Source: Marinobacter sp. (GTDB lineage: Bacteria > Pseudomonadota > Gammaproteobacteria > Pseudomonadales > Oleiphilaceae). From it: DNA of 64,000 nt. A program made the position numbers and the translations under genes. Location: contig JACIZI010000011.1 in NCBI GenBank assembly GCA_014359475.1, positions 1 through 64,000 on the forward strand, given 5' to 3'. Shown piece after piece: positions 17,396-29,133 of the stretch; the stretch's first letter is position 1, and each line of letters opens with the position of its first letter. Below the pieces are notes generated by a model that was given only the letters and a program-made list of their open reading frames with translations, was not told the DNA's origin and did not search any database.

Positions 17396-20248
17396 ATGGA
17401 AAAAACCTACCAGCCAGAAAACATCGAGCGCCAGTGGTACGAAAACTGGGAATCCAAAGGGTACTTCCGCCCCAGCGGCAAAGGTGAGTCATTCAGCATC
17501 GCCATTCCGCCGCCCAATGTGACCGGCAGCCTGCACATGGGCCACGCGTTCCAGCACACCATCATGGACACCCTCACCCGCTACAGGCGCATGCAGGGCC
17601 GCAACACCCTATGGACGGTCGGCACCGACCACGCCGGCATCGCCACCCAGATGGTGGTCGAGCGCAAACTCGCCGCCGAAGAAGACAAAACCCGCCACGA
17701 CCTGGGCCGGGAAGAATTCATCAGGCGCATCTGGGACTGGAAAGAGCATTCCGGCGGCACCATCACCCGTCAGATCCGGCGCCTCGGCAACTCCGTGGAC
17801 TGGGAGAACGAACGCTTCACCATGGACGACGGCTTCTACAAAGCCGTTCAGGAAGTGTTCATTCGTCTGTACGACGAAGGCCTGGTGTACCGTGGCAAGC
17901 GCCTGGTCAACTGGGACCCGAAACTGCACACCGCCATTTCCGATCTGGAAGTGGAAAACAAGGAAGAAAAAGGCTTTTTCTGGCATTTGCGTTATCCGCT
18001 GGCTGACGGCGCACAAACGCAGGATGGCAAGGATTACCTGGTAGTTGCCACCACCCGCCCGGAAACCATGCTGGGCGACACGGCGGTGGCCGTGCATCCG
18101 GAGGACGAGCGCTACCAGCACCTGATTGGCAAGTACGTGATGCTGCCGCTGGTGAACCGCCGCATTCCCATTGTGGCCGACCATCACGCCGACCCGGAGA
18201 AAGGCTCCGGCTGCGTGAAAATCACCCCGGCCCACGACTTCAACGACTACGCCGTGGGCAAGCGCAACCACCTGCCCATGATCAACGTCATGACCCGGGA
18301 TGCCAACATCCGGGACCTGGCCGAAGTGTTCAACGCGGACGGTACTGAAAACACCGAACTCGACCGCACCATGCCCAGCGCCTACGCCGGCCTGACCCGC
18401 GAAGCGGCCCGCAAACAGATCGTCGCCGACATGGAAAGCGAGGGGCTGGTCGAGAATATCGAGGATCACGTGCTCAGCGTCCCCCGTGGTGACCGCTCCG
18501 GCCTGATTATCGAGCCGATGCTCACCGACCAGTGGTTTGCCGATGCCAGGAGCCTGGCCAGGCCCGCCATCGAAGCGGTGGAGGATGGCCGTATCCAGTT
18601 TGTGCCGAAACAGTACGAGAACATGTATTTCGCCTGGATGCGGGACATCCAGGACTGGTGTATTTCCCGTCAGCTGTGGTGGGGTCACCGGATTCCGGCC
18701 TGGTACGATGCCGAAGGCAACATCTACGTTGGCCGCAGCGAAGACGAAGTGCGCCAGAAGCACAACCTGGCCGCCGACGTCGCCCTGGAGCAGGATGAAG
18801 ACGTTCTGGACACCTGGTTCAGCTCTGCCCTGTGGACCTTCGGCACCCTGGGCTGGCCGGAAATCACCGAACGTCTGAAGACCTTCCACCCCACCGACGT
18901 GCTGGTGACCGGCTTCGACATCATCTTCTTCTGGGTAGCCCGGATGATCATGATGACCATGCACTTCATGAAAAACGAAGACGGCACGCCCCAGGTGCCC
19001 TTCCATACTGTCTACGTCACCGGCCTGATCCGGGACGAGCACGGCGACAAGATGTCCAAATCCAAGGGTAATGTCATTGATCCGCTGGACATGATCGACG
19101 GCATCAGCCTGGATAACCTGCTGGAGAAGCGTACCGGCAACCTGATGCAGCCGAAGCTGGCCGAGAAAATCGCCAGGCGTACCGAGAAGGAATTCCCGGA
19201 GGGCATCACCGCCCACGGCACCGACGCCCTGCGCTTCACCCTGGCGGCCATGGCCACTACCGGTCGCGACATCAACTGGGACATGAAGCGCCTGGAAGGC
19301 TACCGCAACTTCTGCAACAAGCTCTGGAACGCCGCCCGCTACGTACTGATGAACACCGAAGGCGAGGACTGCGGCGTGAACGACGAGCCGGTGCAACTGT
19401 CCCTGGCTGACCGCTGGATTATCAGCGAACTGCAGCACTGCGAGCAGGAAGTGATTCGCCACCTGGACCAGTACCGTTTCGATCTGGCCGCCTACGCATT
19501 GTACGAGTTTATCTGGAACGAGTACTGCGACTGGTATCTGGAACTGTCCAAGCCGGCCCTGAACGACGACAACGCCAGCGCCGAAGCCAAACGCGGTACC
19601 CGCCGCACCCTGGTTCGTGTTCTGGAAGCCGTGCTGCGCCTGGCGCATCCGATCATGCCGTTCATCACCGAAGAAATCTGGCAGCGCATTGCGCCGCTGG
19701 TCGGCAAACAGGGTGACAGCATCATGCTGCAACCGTTCCCGCAGCCAGACGAAAGCAAACAGGATGCCGCCGTGGCCGCCGACATTGAATGGCTCAAGGG
19801 CGTGATCGTGGCGGTGCGGAATATCCGAGGCGAGATGAATATCTCACCGGCCAGGCAGGTCCCCGTGCTACTGAAAGGCGGCAACACCGATGACCAGCGC
19901 CGCATGAACGACAACCGCCAGTTCCTGATCTCCCTGGCCAAGCTGGAGAAGCTGGAGTGGTTCGAGGGTGACAAGGCCCCCATGTCTGCCACCCAGCTGG
20001 TGGGCGAAATGGAGGTGCTGGTCCCCATGGCGGGCCTGATCGACAAGGATGCCGAACTCAAGCGCCTGGACAAGGAACTGGAGCGCCTCAACAAGGAAAT
20101 CGCTCGCCTGGAAGGCAAGCTGAACAACGGGAAGTTCACCGCCAAGGCCCCGGCCGAGGTGGTCGAGAAGGAAAAAGACAAACTGCAGGATGCCCAGGGC
20201 AGCCTGCAGCGGCTCAGCGCACAGCGGGCTGACATCGAGGCTATGTGA
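17396..20248 (+). CDS. valS: Valyl-tRNA synthetase
   Basis: ValRS charges tRNA-Val and edits Thr. The 950-residue class I enzyme has the HIGH-type motif HMGH (47-50) and KMSKS (552-556). The CP1 editing domain lies in between (includes [19 protein letters not shown]). An anticodon-binding domain and the C-terminal coiled coil from about residue 880 ([20 protein letters not shown]) complete it. Length is normal. It is followed 4 bases later by the PanE-like gene. Confidence 0.98.
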   Translation: MEKTYQPENIERQWYENWESKGYFRPSGKGESFSIAIPPPNVTGSLHMGHAFQHTIMDTLTRYRRMQGRNTLWTVGTDHAGIATQMVVERKLAAEEDKTRHDLGREEFIRRIWDWKEHSGGTITRQIRRLGNSVDWENERFTMDDGFYKAVQEVFIRLYDEGLVYRGKRLVNWDPKLHTAISDLEVENKEEKGFFWHLRYPLADGAQTQDGKDYLVVATTRPETMLGDTAVAVHPEDERYQHLIGKYVMLPLVNRRIPIVADHHADPEKGSGCVKITPAHDFNDYAVGKRNHLPMINVMTRDANIRDLAEVFNADGTENTELDRTMPSAYAGLTREAARKQIVADMESEGLVENIEDHVLSVPRGDRSGLIIEPMLTDQWFADARSLARPAIEAVEDGRIQFVPKQYENMYFAWMRDIQDWCISRQLWWGHRIPAWYDAEGNIYVGRSEDEVRQKHNLAADVALEQDEDVLDTWFSSALWTFGTLGWPEITERLKTFHPTDVLVTGFDIIFFWVARMIMMTMHFMKNEDGTPQVPFHTVYVTGLIRDEHGDKMSKSKGNVIDPLDMIDGISLDNLLEKRTGNLMQPKLAEKIARRTEKEFPEGITAHGTDALRFTLAAMATTGRDINWDMKRLEGYRNFCNKLWNAARYVLMNTEGEDCGVNDEPVQLSLADRWIISELQHCEQEVIRHLDQYRFDLAAYALYEFIWNEYCDWYLELSKPALNDDNASAEAKRGTRRTLVRVLEAVLRLAHPIMPFITEEIWQRIAPLVGKQGDSIMLQPFPQPDESKQDAAVAADIEWLKGVIVAVRNIRGEMNISPARQVPVLLKGGNTDDQRRMNDNRQFLISLAKLEKLEWFEGDKAPMSATQLVGEMEVLVPMAGLIDKDAELKRLDKELERLNKEIARLEGKLNNGKFTAKAPAEVVEKEKDKLQDAQGSLQRLSAQRADIEAM

Positions 20249-20252
20249 GGCA

Positions 20253-21149
20253 ATGATTGCCATACTCGGTGCCGGTTCACTGGGCCGGCTCTGGGCCGCA
20301 ACGCTACCTGCCGGGCAGGTAGCGTTTGTGCCCCGCCCGGGCCAGATGCCTGAACCTGTCCGCTACCAGTTTCATCCCACCGAAGGCGAAGCTTTCTGTC
20401 TCAGCATTCCCTGGCTGCAATCCGGCGATGCTCCAGAACTGCTTCTGGTCACCACCAAAGCCGGCGACACCCTCGAAGCCCTCAGGTCCGCCTTGCCCAG
20501 CATTGCCGAACCGATCCCCATCGTGTTATTCCAGAATGGACTGGGGAGCCAGCAACAGGTGACACAAGTCTGGCCGGGTCGGCCTGTTCTGGCGGCATCC
20601 ACTACCGAAGCAGCCAATCGCCCCGGGGCTGGCGGCCTGGTGCATGCGGGCACCGGCCAGACCTGGATCGGGCCGCTCACCGATCGCGCCCGGCAGTCAT
20701 TCAAATCAGTGGTCGGGCAGCTCGCCTCAAGCGGTCTCAAGGTGCTTCCGGAAACAGATATCATGCCCCGGCTGTGGCAAAAGCTGGTGATCAATGCCGG
20801 CATCAACCCATTCACCGCCCTGCTTAATTGCCGCAATGGTGAGCTGCCGGACCAGCCGTTCTACCGGTCTCATATTGATGGCGTTTGTCAGGAAGCGGCC
20901 CGGATCGGTGCGGCACTGAGCCTGGAAACACGCACGGGCCCCCAACTTCGGGAACAGATCGAAGGTGTGATCAAAACCACCGCAGGGAACGTATCATCCA
21001 TGCTTGCCGATGCACGACAGGGCCGGCCGACAGAAATCCGCTATATTAACGGCTGGCTTGCTGACAACGGCGCACGCCTGGGCATCCCCACGCCGGTAAA
21101 CCAATTGCTGACCGAACGAGTAGAATCCCTGCTAAACCGCAATCATTAA
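20253..21149 (+). CDS. PanE-like ketopantoate reductase family protein
   Basis: The 298-residue product starts MIAILGAGSLGRLWAATLP, an N-terminal Rossmann fold with GAGSLG (6-11). It has KLVINAGINPFTALLNCRNG, the substrate-site helix typical of 2-dehydropantoate 2-reductase, and ends with GRPTEIRYINGWL, the family's C-terminal signature. It may reduce ketopantoate with NADPH in pantothenate synthesis, but paralogues are common and the exact substrate is not certain. ATG 20253 has GAGG upstream and lies just after the valS stop, so it is probably cotranscribed with valS. Confidence 0.85.
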   Translation: MIAILGAGSLGRLWAATLPAGQVAFVPRPGQMPEPVRYQFHPTEGEAFCLSIPWLQSGDAPELLLVTTKAGDTLEALRSALPSIAEPIPIVLFQNGLGSQQQVTQVWPGRPVLAASTTEAANRPGAGGLVHAGTGQTWIGPLTDRARQSFKSVVGQLASSGLKVLPETDIMPRLWQKLVINAGINPFTALLNCRNGELPDQPFYRSHIDGVCQEAARIGAALSLETRTGPQLREQIEGVIKTTAGNVSSMLADARQGRPTEIRYINGWLADNGARLGIPTPVNQLLTERVESLLNRNH

Positions 21150-21160
21150 CGGAGCAGATC

Positions 21161-21718
21161 ATGGGCAACCGACTTTCCAAAATCTATACCCGCACGGGCG
21201 ACGACGGCTCCACCGGACTGGCGGACGGCAAACGAATTGCCAAGAACGCCCAGCGGGTGGAAGCCATGGGCACCGTGGATGAACTCAACTGCCACATGGG
21301 CATGATGGTGGAATTGCTGGACCATGACGACGCCCTGATCGCCAGCCTGCGGCAGATTCAGCACCACCTGTTCGATCTCGGAGGGGAGTTTGCTATTCCG
21401 GGCAGCCGGGTAATCACGCAGGCCCATACGCGCTGGCTGGAGGAAACCCTGGACCTGTACAACAGCGACCTGCCACCGCTGAAGAACTTCATTCTGCCTG
21501 GTGGCTCAAAGCCGGCTGCGCAATGTCACCTGGCCAGGGCAGTATGCCGTCGGGCAGAGCGGGTGGTGGTAGCCCTGGGCCACGAAGACTCCATCAACCC
21601 GGAATCCCGGCAGTACCTTAACCGGTTATCAGATCTTCTGTTTGTAGTGGCCCGGGTACTGGCTCGCCGGCAGGGTGCCGGGGAAATTCTGTGGCAGCAA
21701 ACCCAGGCCACGCTCTGA
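21161..21718 (+). CDS. Corrinoid adenosyltransferase (PduO-type)
   Basis: ATP:cob(I)alamin adenosyltransferase makes adenosylcobalamin. The 185-residue product has the N-terminal ATP-binding signature KIYTRTGDDGSTGLADG. It continues with RVEAMGTVDELNCHMG, the FILPGGSKPAAQCHLARAVCRRAER core and NRLSDLLFVVAR near the C-terminus. All belong to the PduO/MMAB trimeric family, not CobA. It lies 11 bases after the PanE-like gene and is convergent with the chemoreceptor gene (14-base gap). Confidence 0.93.
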   Translation: MGNRLSKIYTRTGDDGSTGLADGKRIAKNAQRVEAMGTVDELNCHMGMMVELLDHDDALIASLRQIQHHLFDLGGEFAIPGSRVITQAHTRWLEETLDLYNSDLPPLKNFILPGGSKPAAQCHLARAVCRRAERVVVALGHEDSINPESRQYLNRLSDLLFVVARVLARRQGAGEILWQQTQATL

Positions 21719-21732
21719 GCATGGCCAGCAAG

Positions 21733-23763
21733 TTACACCCGGAAAGCCGAGACCAGCTCTTCCAGTGAGCGGGTCAGGTCAGACATCTGACGGGACGCCG
21801 ACAGGGTTTCCTCCGCATTGGCAGAGGTGCGCTGCCCCAGCTCGCTGATAGATTCCACATTATGGTTCACGTTGCGGGAAACGGCGGATTGCTCTTCCGC
21901 TGCCTGGGCAATCTGGTGGCTCATGTCCACAATGATACCTATGCCCTGGGCAATTCTGTTCAGGGCGTCTGTCACTTCGCCGGACTTGGTAACAGTCGCC
22001 TCGGTCACTTCATGGCTGTTGGTCATGGCACTCACTGCATCCTTCACACCACTTTGCAGGCGAGAAATCATATCCTCAATCTCCTCTGTGGATTTGTGAG
22101 TCCGCCCCGCCAGTGAACGGACCTCATCGGCCACAACCGCAAAACCACGACCCTGTTCCCCTGCACGGGCCGCCTCGATAGCCGCATTCAGAGCCAGCAG
22201 ATTGGTCTGCTCTGCGATAGCCTTGATCTCCACCAGCACCTGGCTGATGTTATCGCTGTCTGCATTCACCCGGTTGATGACCTCTACCGCACTGGCAATT
22301 TCGCCGGCCAGATGGTTGATGGTCTCCACCGTATCCGCCACCACCTGGCGGCCAGTCTCGGTATCCTGCTCCGCATTGGCGGCGCTGTCTGATACCCGGT
22401 GGGCGCTTTCTGTCACTTCATTGACCGCCTCCACCATCTGGCTCATGGCCCCGGTGATCTGACCTGTCTGCTCCATCTGCTGGGAAACCGCCTTATTATT
22501 GGCTGAGGCACTCTCATGCACCCGGCCGGCCTGCTGGCCAACATCCCCGGTGGTGCTGGTCACCGAACGGATCAGCTCGGCTATGCGGTCAGTCATCCCA
22601 TTGAATTCAACCGTCAGCTCACCCAGTTCGTCCCGGTTATCCAGCTCGATATGAGTGGTCATGTCCCCCGCAGCGACGTTGCGGGCGGCTTCCCCAAAAC
22701 GTTTGACCGCCGTACGCACGGAAACGAAAAATCCGATATACAGGTACACCACCACCAGCAGCACCACGAGCAATGAAACCAGGATTATCAGGCGCTGAAA
22801 CCTTGTCTCTGCCAGCCGTTCATCGAGTTTTTCGCCAACCACCTCCAGGGCAACAGCGTTAAGTTTCTCGATATGCTGCAGCTCCTCATCCACAATGGCT
22901 GCGTATTCGTTCCATGGCATCTCCAGTCGCATGGGCACGATAATGTTCTGGTCAAGCGCATCCCGAACCCTGATCAGGCCTTCCGAAGCCCGCCGCAAGC
23001 TGTTACCCGCCAACTCCACAGCCCGGGGCGATGCCTCCGCGGCCAGATCCAGCGCCGGATTCAACAGAGTGGCCTGATTCGTAAGGCGATCATAGATATT
23101 GTTAACCGCATCACTCAGCGCATAACCAACCTGGCCGTTGAGCAGGGCATACACTCCGTACGACCGGGCCTGACCCATAACCTGCCGGGCATCCGGGAGC
23201 GAATCGCGCACCAGGCCGAGCAACACCGTATTTTCCCCGGATCCACCCTGCCCCATGGCAGAGATCTCGATGGTTGCTGTCATCAGCGCACGGGCCTGCT
23301 GGACAAACTCATCGTAGTACCTGAATTGTGGGTCAATATCGCTCTGCAGCGAGTCCACCGAACGAAGCTGCTGCCAACTCTCCTGCAGTTCCCTGACCTG
23401 CTGCGCCCAGCTTCCGGATGTGTCAAAGGCCGGTGCTGCCGCAGCGAGCCCCCTGATCAGCGCGTCAATCTGCTGCGCTGACTTTTCAGAGCGGGCCAGC
23501 AAGCCCTGATCGTCTTTGATTTTCCCCGGTGCCCGTATGTCACGGTAATCCGAGCTCGCCTCAAGCAACTCACTCACCTGCTGCAACTTGTCCAGCCCCT
23601 GCACGCTCCGCACACCGGTTTCCACGGAATGGTTCAGCTCGCTGATCGCCAGCCACGCCAGGCCCCCTATCGGCAGCAGGAACAAAATACTGATCAGAGA
23701 AAACTTATACACCATGGGGAGATGGTTCATCAGAGCCACCGCCGGGTAGATCAATCGCTTCAC
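21733..23763 (-). CDS. Methyl-accepting chemotaxis protein
   Basis: The 676-residue transducer has a membrane segment at about 20-45 and a ~280-residue helical periplasmic domain. A second membrane segment lies at about 325-350 ([21 protein letters not shown]), then a HAMP domain ([20 protein letters not shown]) and a long cytoplasmic coiled coil. The signalling tip [20 protein letters not shown] is near residue 516. The ligand is unknown. It neighbours ampE, as PA4520 does in P. aeruginosa. No C-terminal CheR-tethering pentapeptide is visible (ends VSAFRV). Confidence 0.95.
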   Translation of the reverse strand: MKRLIYPAVALMNHLPMVYKFSLISILFLLPIGGLAWLAISELNHSVETGVRSVQGLDKLQQVSELLEASSDYRDIRAPGKIKDDQGLLARSEKSAQQIDALIRGLAAAAPAFDTSGSWAQQVRELQESWQQLRSVDSLQSDIDPQFRYYDEFVQQARALMTATIEISAMGQGGSGENTVLLGLVRDSLPDARQVMGQARSYGVYALLNGQVGYALSDAVNNIYDRLTNQATLLNPALDLAAEASPRAVELAGNSLRRASEGLIRVRDALDQNIIVPMRLEMPWNEYAAIVDEELQHIEKLNAVALEVVGEKLDERLAETRFQRLIILVSLLVVLLVVVYLYIGFFVSVRTAVKRFGEAARNVAAGDMTTHIELDNRDELGELTVEFNGMTDRIAELIRSVTSTTGDVGQQAGRVHESASANNKAVSQQMEQTGQITGAMSQMVEAVNEVTESAHRVSDSAANAEQDTETGRQVVADTVETINHLAGEIASAVEVINRVNADSDNISQVLVEIKAIAEQTNLLALNAAIEAARAGEQGRGFAVVADEVRSLAGRTHKSTEEIEDMISRLQSGVKDAVSAMTNSHEVTEATVTKSGEVTDALNRIAQGIGIIVDMSHQIAQAAEEQSAVSRNVNHNVESISELGQRTSANAEETLSASRQMSDLTRSLEELVSAFRV

Positions 23764-23899
23764 ACGTACCTCCTCTCCGGCACAGGAGAGCTAACCGTTT
23801 ACTTGTTATTATCCTTCTTCGTATGTCGCCCAGAGTGACAAAAACTTGAGTTGAAATCTGTAGTTAATCTGTAACCTGCCCCTTTCCCGTTGCTTGCGG

Positions 23900-24778
23900 T
23901 CAGGCCCAGCCGGCGATCACCAGCAAGGCAACCAGGCAGATCCACACCAGCATGCTGCGGGTCAGCAGGCCACGCACACCCGCCAGACTCCGGGCACCAA
24001 ACGCCCTCCACTCGTCCGGATGAAGCTGTTCAAAGCGGGAGGGATTGAGGGCATAACCCGTCAGCGCCGTTTCTGCAGTGCGGAACAGAAGCTCCCGGGC
24101 GCTGAGCCGGACGCGTGTCAGCACACCGGCCTGCCAGCCGCCAAGATCCCCCGCCACACCAAAGGTGATGGCCAGCAGGCGCGAGGGAATCCATCCGATC
24201 ACTTCGACCATGGCGGCGTAGCGGCGCCGTGCCGGCTGCTGTGGCCAGTGATTGCGCAGTGCCAGCAATCCGGCCACCAGCAACGTTGTTCCGATACCGC
24301 CCACCACATACCAGAACACCATCAGAAAATAGCGCTCGTAATGTTCAGCAATCAGCGCACGGGACAGGGAACGGTGCATGTCATCCGGGGAGAGCGCACC
24401 CCCTCTCTCCTGCGCCGGCAGGTAATGGCGGACAATGTGCCAGGCTCCCTGCATATCGCCTCTCTGCCACGCCTCGCCATAGGCCCGGAGGCTGTTCTGC
24501 CAGCCGGGCGCGCCAATCAGCAGAATCAGCAGCAGGCATTCAGGCACCTTCAGCCACAAACCGGTCACTGTGCCACGCAATTCCCAGTCGATGGCAAAAA
24601 CCAGCACTGCCGGGAGCAGCACCATCATCAGACCGCGGATGATGCGTTGCTCCTTGCCTGCTGTGGCCTGCCCGGTCCTCTGGAACCACGCACGCCAGAA
24701 CGGATCCAATGCCCACAAGTCCCGGGCATCCAGGCGACGCCGAACCAGATAGGCCGCCAGCAGCACCACCAGCTTCAT
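23900..24778 (-). CDS. ampE: AmpE-like inner membrane protein
   Basis: AmpE is a polytopic membrane protein cotranscribed with ampD and associated with beta-lactamase induction; its biochemical role is unresolved. The 292-residue product begins MKLVVLLAAYLVRRRLD, contains several membrane segments and the conserved segment VRHYLPAQERGGALSPDDMHRSLSRALI, and ends with a hydrophobic helix. I chose ATG 24778 because it overlaps the ampD stop as ATGA and removes five unconserved residues. Confidence 0.88.
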   Translation of the reverse strand: MKLVVLLAAYLVRRRLDARDLWALDPFWRAWFQRTGQATAGKEQRIIRGLMMVLLPAVLVFAIDWELRGTVTGLWLKVPECLLLILLIGAPGWQNSLRAYGEAWQRGDMQGAWHIVRHYLPAQERGGALSPDDMHRSLSRALIAEHYERYFLMVFWYVVGGIGTTLLVAGLLALRNHWPQQPARRRYAAMVEVIGWIPSRLLAITFGVAGDLGGWQAGVLTRVRLSARELLFRTAETALTGYALNPSRFEQLHPDEWRAFGARSLAGVRGLLTRSMLVWICLVALLVIAGWA

Positions 24779-25410
24779 TGTTCTTTCTCCCATTTTCCGG
24801 CGATCAGGGACAAGTAATGGGTCCAGTCAAACGCAGGGCCGGGATCGGTCTTCCGGCCGGGCGCGATATCGCTGTGGCCGGTTATACGGTCAGGAGTAAT
24901 CTTCGGCCAGGCGGTCATCAGCTCCCCGCTCAGACGAGCCAGCTGCCGGTACTGCGCCTCTGTATAGGGATCCTCCCCGGTGCCTTCCAGCTCAACGCCG
25001 ATGGAGTAATCATTACACTCCTCCTGCCCACAAAAACTGGAGCGCCCCGCATGCCAGGCACGATCCCGGAAATTGACAAACTGGATGAGTTCGCCGTCCC
25101 GCCGAATCAGGCAGTGTGCAGACACAGTGATACCTTCTATTTCACGAAAGTAAGGATGCCGGGAATGGTCCAGGCAATTAAGAAAGAATTGCTCGACACA
25201 GTCGCCGGAGTAATCTCCCGGCGGCAGGCTGATGCAGTGAATCACCAGCAGGGAAATATCCGCGCCCTCGGGACGGCAACCAAAATTGGGGGAGGGGCTC
25301 CACCGGGCTCTGGCAAGCCTGCCGGAATTACGTAGCTTCACTGCCCGGCCGGCAAGGTCCGCAGTAACAATCTGGTCCGGACTTTCTGCATGTTCGGGTG
25401 TATCAGACAA
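24775..25410 (-). CDS. ampD: 1,6-anhydro-N-acetylmuramyl-L-alanine amidase AmpD
   Basis: AmpD is a cytoplasmic zinc amidase that cleaves anhydro-muropeptides during cell wall recycling and so keeps AmpR-type beta-lactamase regulation off. The 211-residue product shows the Amidase_2 fold: SLLVIHCISLPPGDY (first zinc His), AWHAGRS, NDYSIGVELEG and ITGHSDIAPGRKTDPGPAFDW, which carries the remaining zinc and catalytic residues. There is no signal peptide, as expected for AmpD. It overlaps ampE by 4 bases. Confidence 0.95.
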   Translation of the reverse strand: MSDTPEHAESPDQIVTADLAGRAVKLRNSGRLARARWSPSPNFGCRPEGADISLLVIHCISLPPGDYSGDCVEQFFLNCLDHSRHPYFREIEGITVSAHCLIRRDGELIQFVNFRDRAWHAGRSSFCGQEECNDYSIGVELEGTGEDPYTEAQYRQLARLSGELMTAWPKITPDRITGHSDIAPGRKTDPGPAFDWTHYLSLIAGKWEKEQ

Positions 25411-25479
25411 GGCACATCCGCTTTCCGGTTAGGTCTACCGTTGATTGAAGCACAAAGGTAGCAGCTGTGCCATGGTGAT

Positions 25480-27726
25480 TCAGTCTTTGCGGTTGTGTTT
25501 CAGGTTGTCGATGATGGACTCCAGCGCACGGTCGAAGATCAGTCCGTCGTCCAGCATGGTGATTTCATCCGCTTCCATGGACCGCGCCAGATCATCACGC
25601 AGAAATTCGGCAATCTTTGAACCGCTGCGATTCACAAAGATATATTTGCCGGTAGCCTTGATGAAGGCAGCCAACTTGCAGCGAACCTTGCCGCCCTCCC
25701 GCGTCAGTTCGATCCAGGAGCCGACGGTTAACGCATCCGCTCTGGCCAGAGCGTTTTCGGAGAGCGCTGACGTTGCCTCAGCCGATGCCGTTGCTTCCGG
25801 TGTGTTTGAGGCAGGCTCTTCCTGAGGGTGCTCATCAGGGCTGGCCGGAATCTCTTGCGCGGCGGTTTCAGTCGAATCCTCGGCAGCTTTCTCAACCGCC
25901 GGCTCAGCCGGAGCCTCACGGAAGGCCACCAGACGCTGAAACACGTCCACATGGGCCAGCTCCAGGTCCCGGATGATCTTGTCCGTGGCAAAAGGATCCC
26001 AGGCGATTTCCTGCAGCGCTTTGCGCACCCCGTCAACAATGCCGGGAATTTCCCGCAGCAGTTCCGAGCGGGTATTCCCGCCAGGATTCCCCGGGTCAAG
26101 ACTCCACACCAGTTTATCGGTCAGTTTACGGGCCGATGCCCAGGATCCGGACGCTTCCCCCTCCCGCAACACCACCCACTGCAGGTATTTGCACCACGCA
26201 TCCCGCAGCATGGTCGCCATCGGCTCTGCCAGCGCCCGGCCAAGAATGGCCTGCTTCAGGGCCTCGTTGGCGATGTTCGCGGCCCTTTCCTGCCGTGCTC
26301 TGCCCTCTTCAGCATCCCGCAGACGCTGTTCCACCAACTCCCGGCGCCGACGGTCCAGATCCACAAAGTGGGTAAATTCCTGCAGCAACTCCTCAAAGAT
26401 GCCGATATTGTCCTGGTAACCGGTGACAATCTGCCCGACCACCTGCTCAATCTTTTCACGCAGGGGGTCTCGCTGGCCCGCGCGCTTTTCGGTCCACCCG
26501 ATCGCCGACATGGCCAGCTCATTAAGCAGCTTGCGTACCGGATGCCCTCCCCGGTTAAAGAAATTCTTGTCGCTCAGGGCCACCTTGAGCACCGGAATCT
26601 GCAGCCGCCCGATCAGCGCCTTCATGACCGGGTGGAGTTGCCGGTCTTCCAGAATAAACTCGAACAGCATCGACACCAGGTTAATGACATCGCTGTCCAC
26701 CTGAGCAACGGAATACCGCTGCCCCCCTTCAGAAGATAAAACCACCCGTAGTTGCTCGCCAAGTGGCACCACATGGCCGTCTTCCCACTGGGCCGCCCTG
26801 GGCTGCAGTTCGTTCAGGCGCGCCATCAGGGAGCCGGTATCCAGAATCACGCCTGCGGAGGCAGCGGCCGCCGACGGCGTAACACCAGGCTCCGTGGCAG
26901 AAGCGCCGCCCTGATGCAGAAGATCACTGAGCTCGGAGAAGGTAGGATGACTAGGGGCTACATAGCGCCGGGCCGACTCCGGCGGCTGCCCCCTTCCACC
27001 ACCGGGTGACGGAGGTGCCGGCGACCGCCCCTGCAGCGGCGGTCGTTTCATGTCCGGCATGACACCTTCGGCAATCAGGATATCGTTGGCTTGCTGGTAG
27101 ACGTTCGCCAGGATATCCGCCAGCAACTTATCAAACAGTTTGAGCACCACCAGTTTGGCCCGGATATCGACATCCAGATCCGCGCAGGCTTCCGAAACCC
27201 CGCCACAGATCACTTCCGGGCTCAACGGCATCTGACTGGCGGAGAGCCGAATCTGCGGCACCAGCGACTGCACCCGGGCGGTCAGCAACTGAATGCTCTC
27301 GATATTGCGGTTACGCAGCTTGGCGATCAGATTGTCGATGGCCACCCGCTGTTCCAGATCGGCGTGTTCCACCAGAGACAAGGCCTCTTCGTCAATATCC
27401 TGCAGAACGCTGTCACCGGAACCGGGGGTAAAGCGACCAATGTCGTTGAAGGCACGACTGATGTGCTGGAGGATCGACACCATCATGGTTTTGCGGCGCA
27501 AGCGAAGCTCCCGCATGGCATCAAAATAGGCGGCCTGATCCTGATTGCTCGCCGCCCTGTCCGCCATATCGAACAGGGTGTCGTCTGCCCGGTCGAAGAA
27601 GTTGCCGAGCACTTTCCGAAGCGCTTCTCCGGACTGATCACGCAGGCGCACAAGTCCCGTCGGCAGCGAAAATCGGCCGCTGGCCTTCAGCCCACCCAGA
27701 CTGACCACTTTATTATCCTGAGCCAT
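25480..27726 (-). CDS. DUF1631 family protein
   Basis: The 748-residue product is soluble and largely helical, with long charged helical stretches (for example DLDRRRRELVEQRLRDAEEG). A Pro/Gly-rich linker is near residues 225-260, and an Ala/Glu/Pro-rich low-complexity linker near 620-670. The C-terminal domain (VGSWIELTREGGKVRCKLAAF...YIFVNRSGSKI) resembles a PilZ-like beta-barrel fold. The family has no settled function. It lies in the conserved string chemoreceptor-ampE-ampD-DUF1631, divergent from nadC. ATG 27726 with GGAG upstream is preferred over a TTG 15 bases earlier. Confidence 0.85.
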   Translation of the reverse strand: MAQDNKVVSLGGLKASGRFSLPTGLVRLRDQSGEALRKVLGNFFDRADDTLFDMADRAASNQDQAAYFDAMRELRLRRKTMMVSILQHISRAFNDIGRFTPGSGDSVLQDIDEEALSLVEHADLEQRVAIDNLIAKLRNRNIESIQLLTARVQSLVPQIRLSASQMPLSPEVICGGVSEACADLDVDIRAKLVVLKLFDKLLADILANVYQQANDILIAEGVMPDMKRPPLQGRSPAPPSPGGGRGQPPESARRYVAPSHPTFSELSDLLHQGGASATEPGVTPSAAAASAGVILDTGSLMARLNELQPRAAQWEDGHVVPLGEQLRVVLSSEGGQRYSVAQVDSDVINLVSMLFEFILEDRQLHPVMKALIGRLQIPVLKVALSDKNFFNRGGHPVRKLLNELAMSAIGWTEKRAGQRDPLREKIEQVVGQIVTGYQDNIGIFEELLQEFTHFVDLDRRRRELVEQRLRDAEEGRARQERAANIANEALKQAILGRALAEPMATMLRDAWCKYLQWVVLREGEASGSWASARKLTDKLVWSLDPGNPGGNTRSELLREIPGIVDGVRKALQEIAWDPFATDKIIRDLELAHVDVFQRLVAFREAPAEPAVEKAAEDSTETAAQEIPASPDEHPQEEPASNTPEATASAEATSALSENALARADALTVGSWIELTREGGKVRCKLAAFIKATGKYIFVNRSGSKIAEFLRDDLARSMEADEITMLDDGLIFDRALESIIDNLKHNRKD

Positions 27727-27859
27727 GCTGGTGCTCCGCAAACCGGGAATGACTAACAGCTTCCATCATAAGTGCGAATCACGTCACCTTGTGTCAGGAA
27801 TTGTCACCTTTTGTGAATGATTGACGAGGCTCACACTTTTGGCAAGTCATGCCCCGGAC

Positions 27860-28775
<916 letters not shown>

Positions 28776-28782
28776 CCCGGAG

Positions 28783-29118
28783 TCAATCCCGCGAAAGCAA
28801 CCGGTCCATTTCCGCCAGAATCCGGATCAGTCCATCACCGGCCTGATCCCGGCCCCGGAAATGCTCTTCCGCCATGGGCGCCATACCGGAAACGCCGGGC
28901 AGTTCATGCCCCTTCTCCACCAGCACTTTCATTCTTCTGATAAACACAAACTGGAGCCATTCGGTGAATTCCAGGGTATCGATGCAAAACGGCCGGGTAC
29001 TCTGCAGGGCCGACGGGTGAGGATCTTCCGCCCGCCACTCGCCCAGATACCGCAGCTCCTGTTCAATCCGCAGAAGGCACTCGGCAATATCGGACAACAG
29101 TGCATCGTTCCGGTCCAC
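28783..29118 (-). CDS. YqcC family protein
   Basis: The 111-residue helical protein (AECLLRIEQELRYLGEW... PFCIDTLEFTEWLQFVFIRRM... GMAPMAEEHFRG) matches the YqcC/DUF446 family. Its best known sequence context is next to the tRNA pseudouridine synthase truC, which is not here. Function is unknown. It follows the ParA-like gene by 15 bases and is probably cotranscribed with it. Confidence 0.85.
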   Translation of the reverse strand: MDRNDALLSDIAECLLRIEQELRYLGEWRAEDPHPSALQSTRPFCIDTLEFTEWLQFVFIRRMKVLVEKGHELPGVSGMAPMAEEHFRGRDQAGDGLIRILAEMDRLLSRD

Positions 29119-29133
29119 AATATCCCCCTGAAA

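Noticed and set aside
17609-19732. 707-codon open frame on the minus strand
   Set aside because: Exactly antisense to valS with the complementary-codon composition (Val/Gly/His/Gln-rich), no domain.
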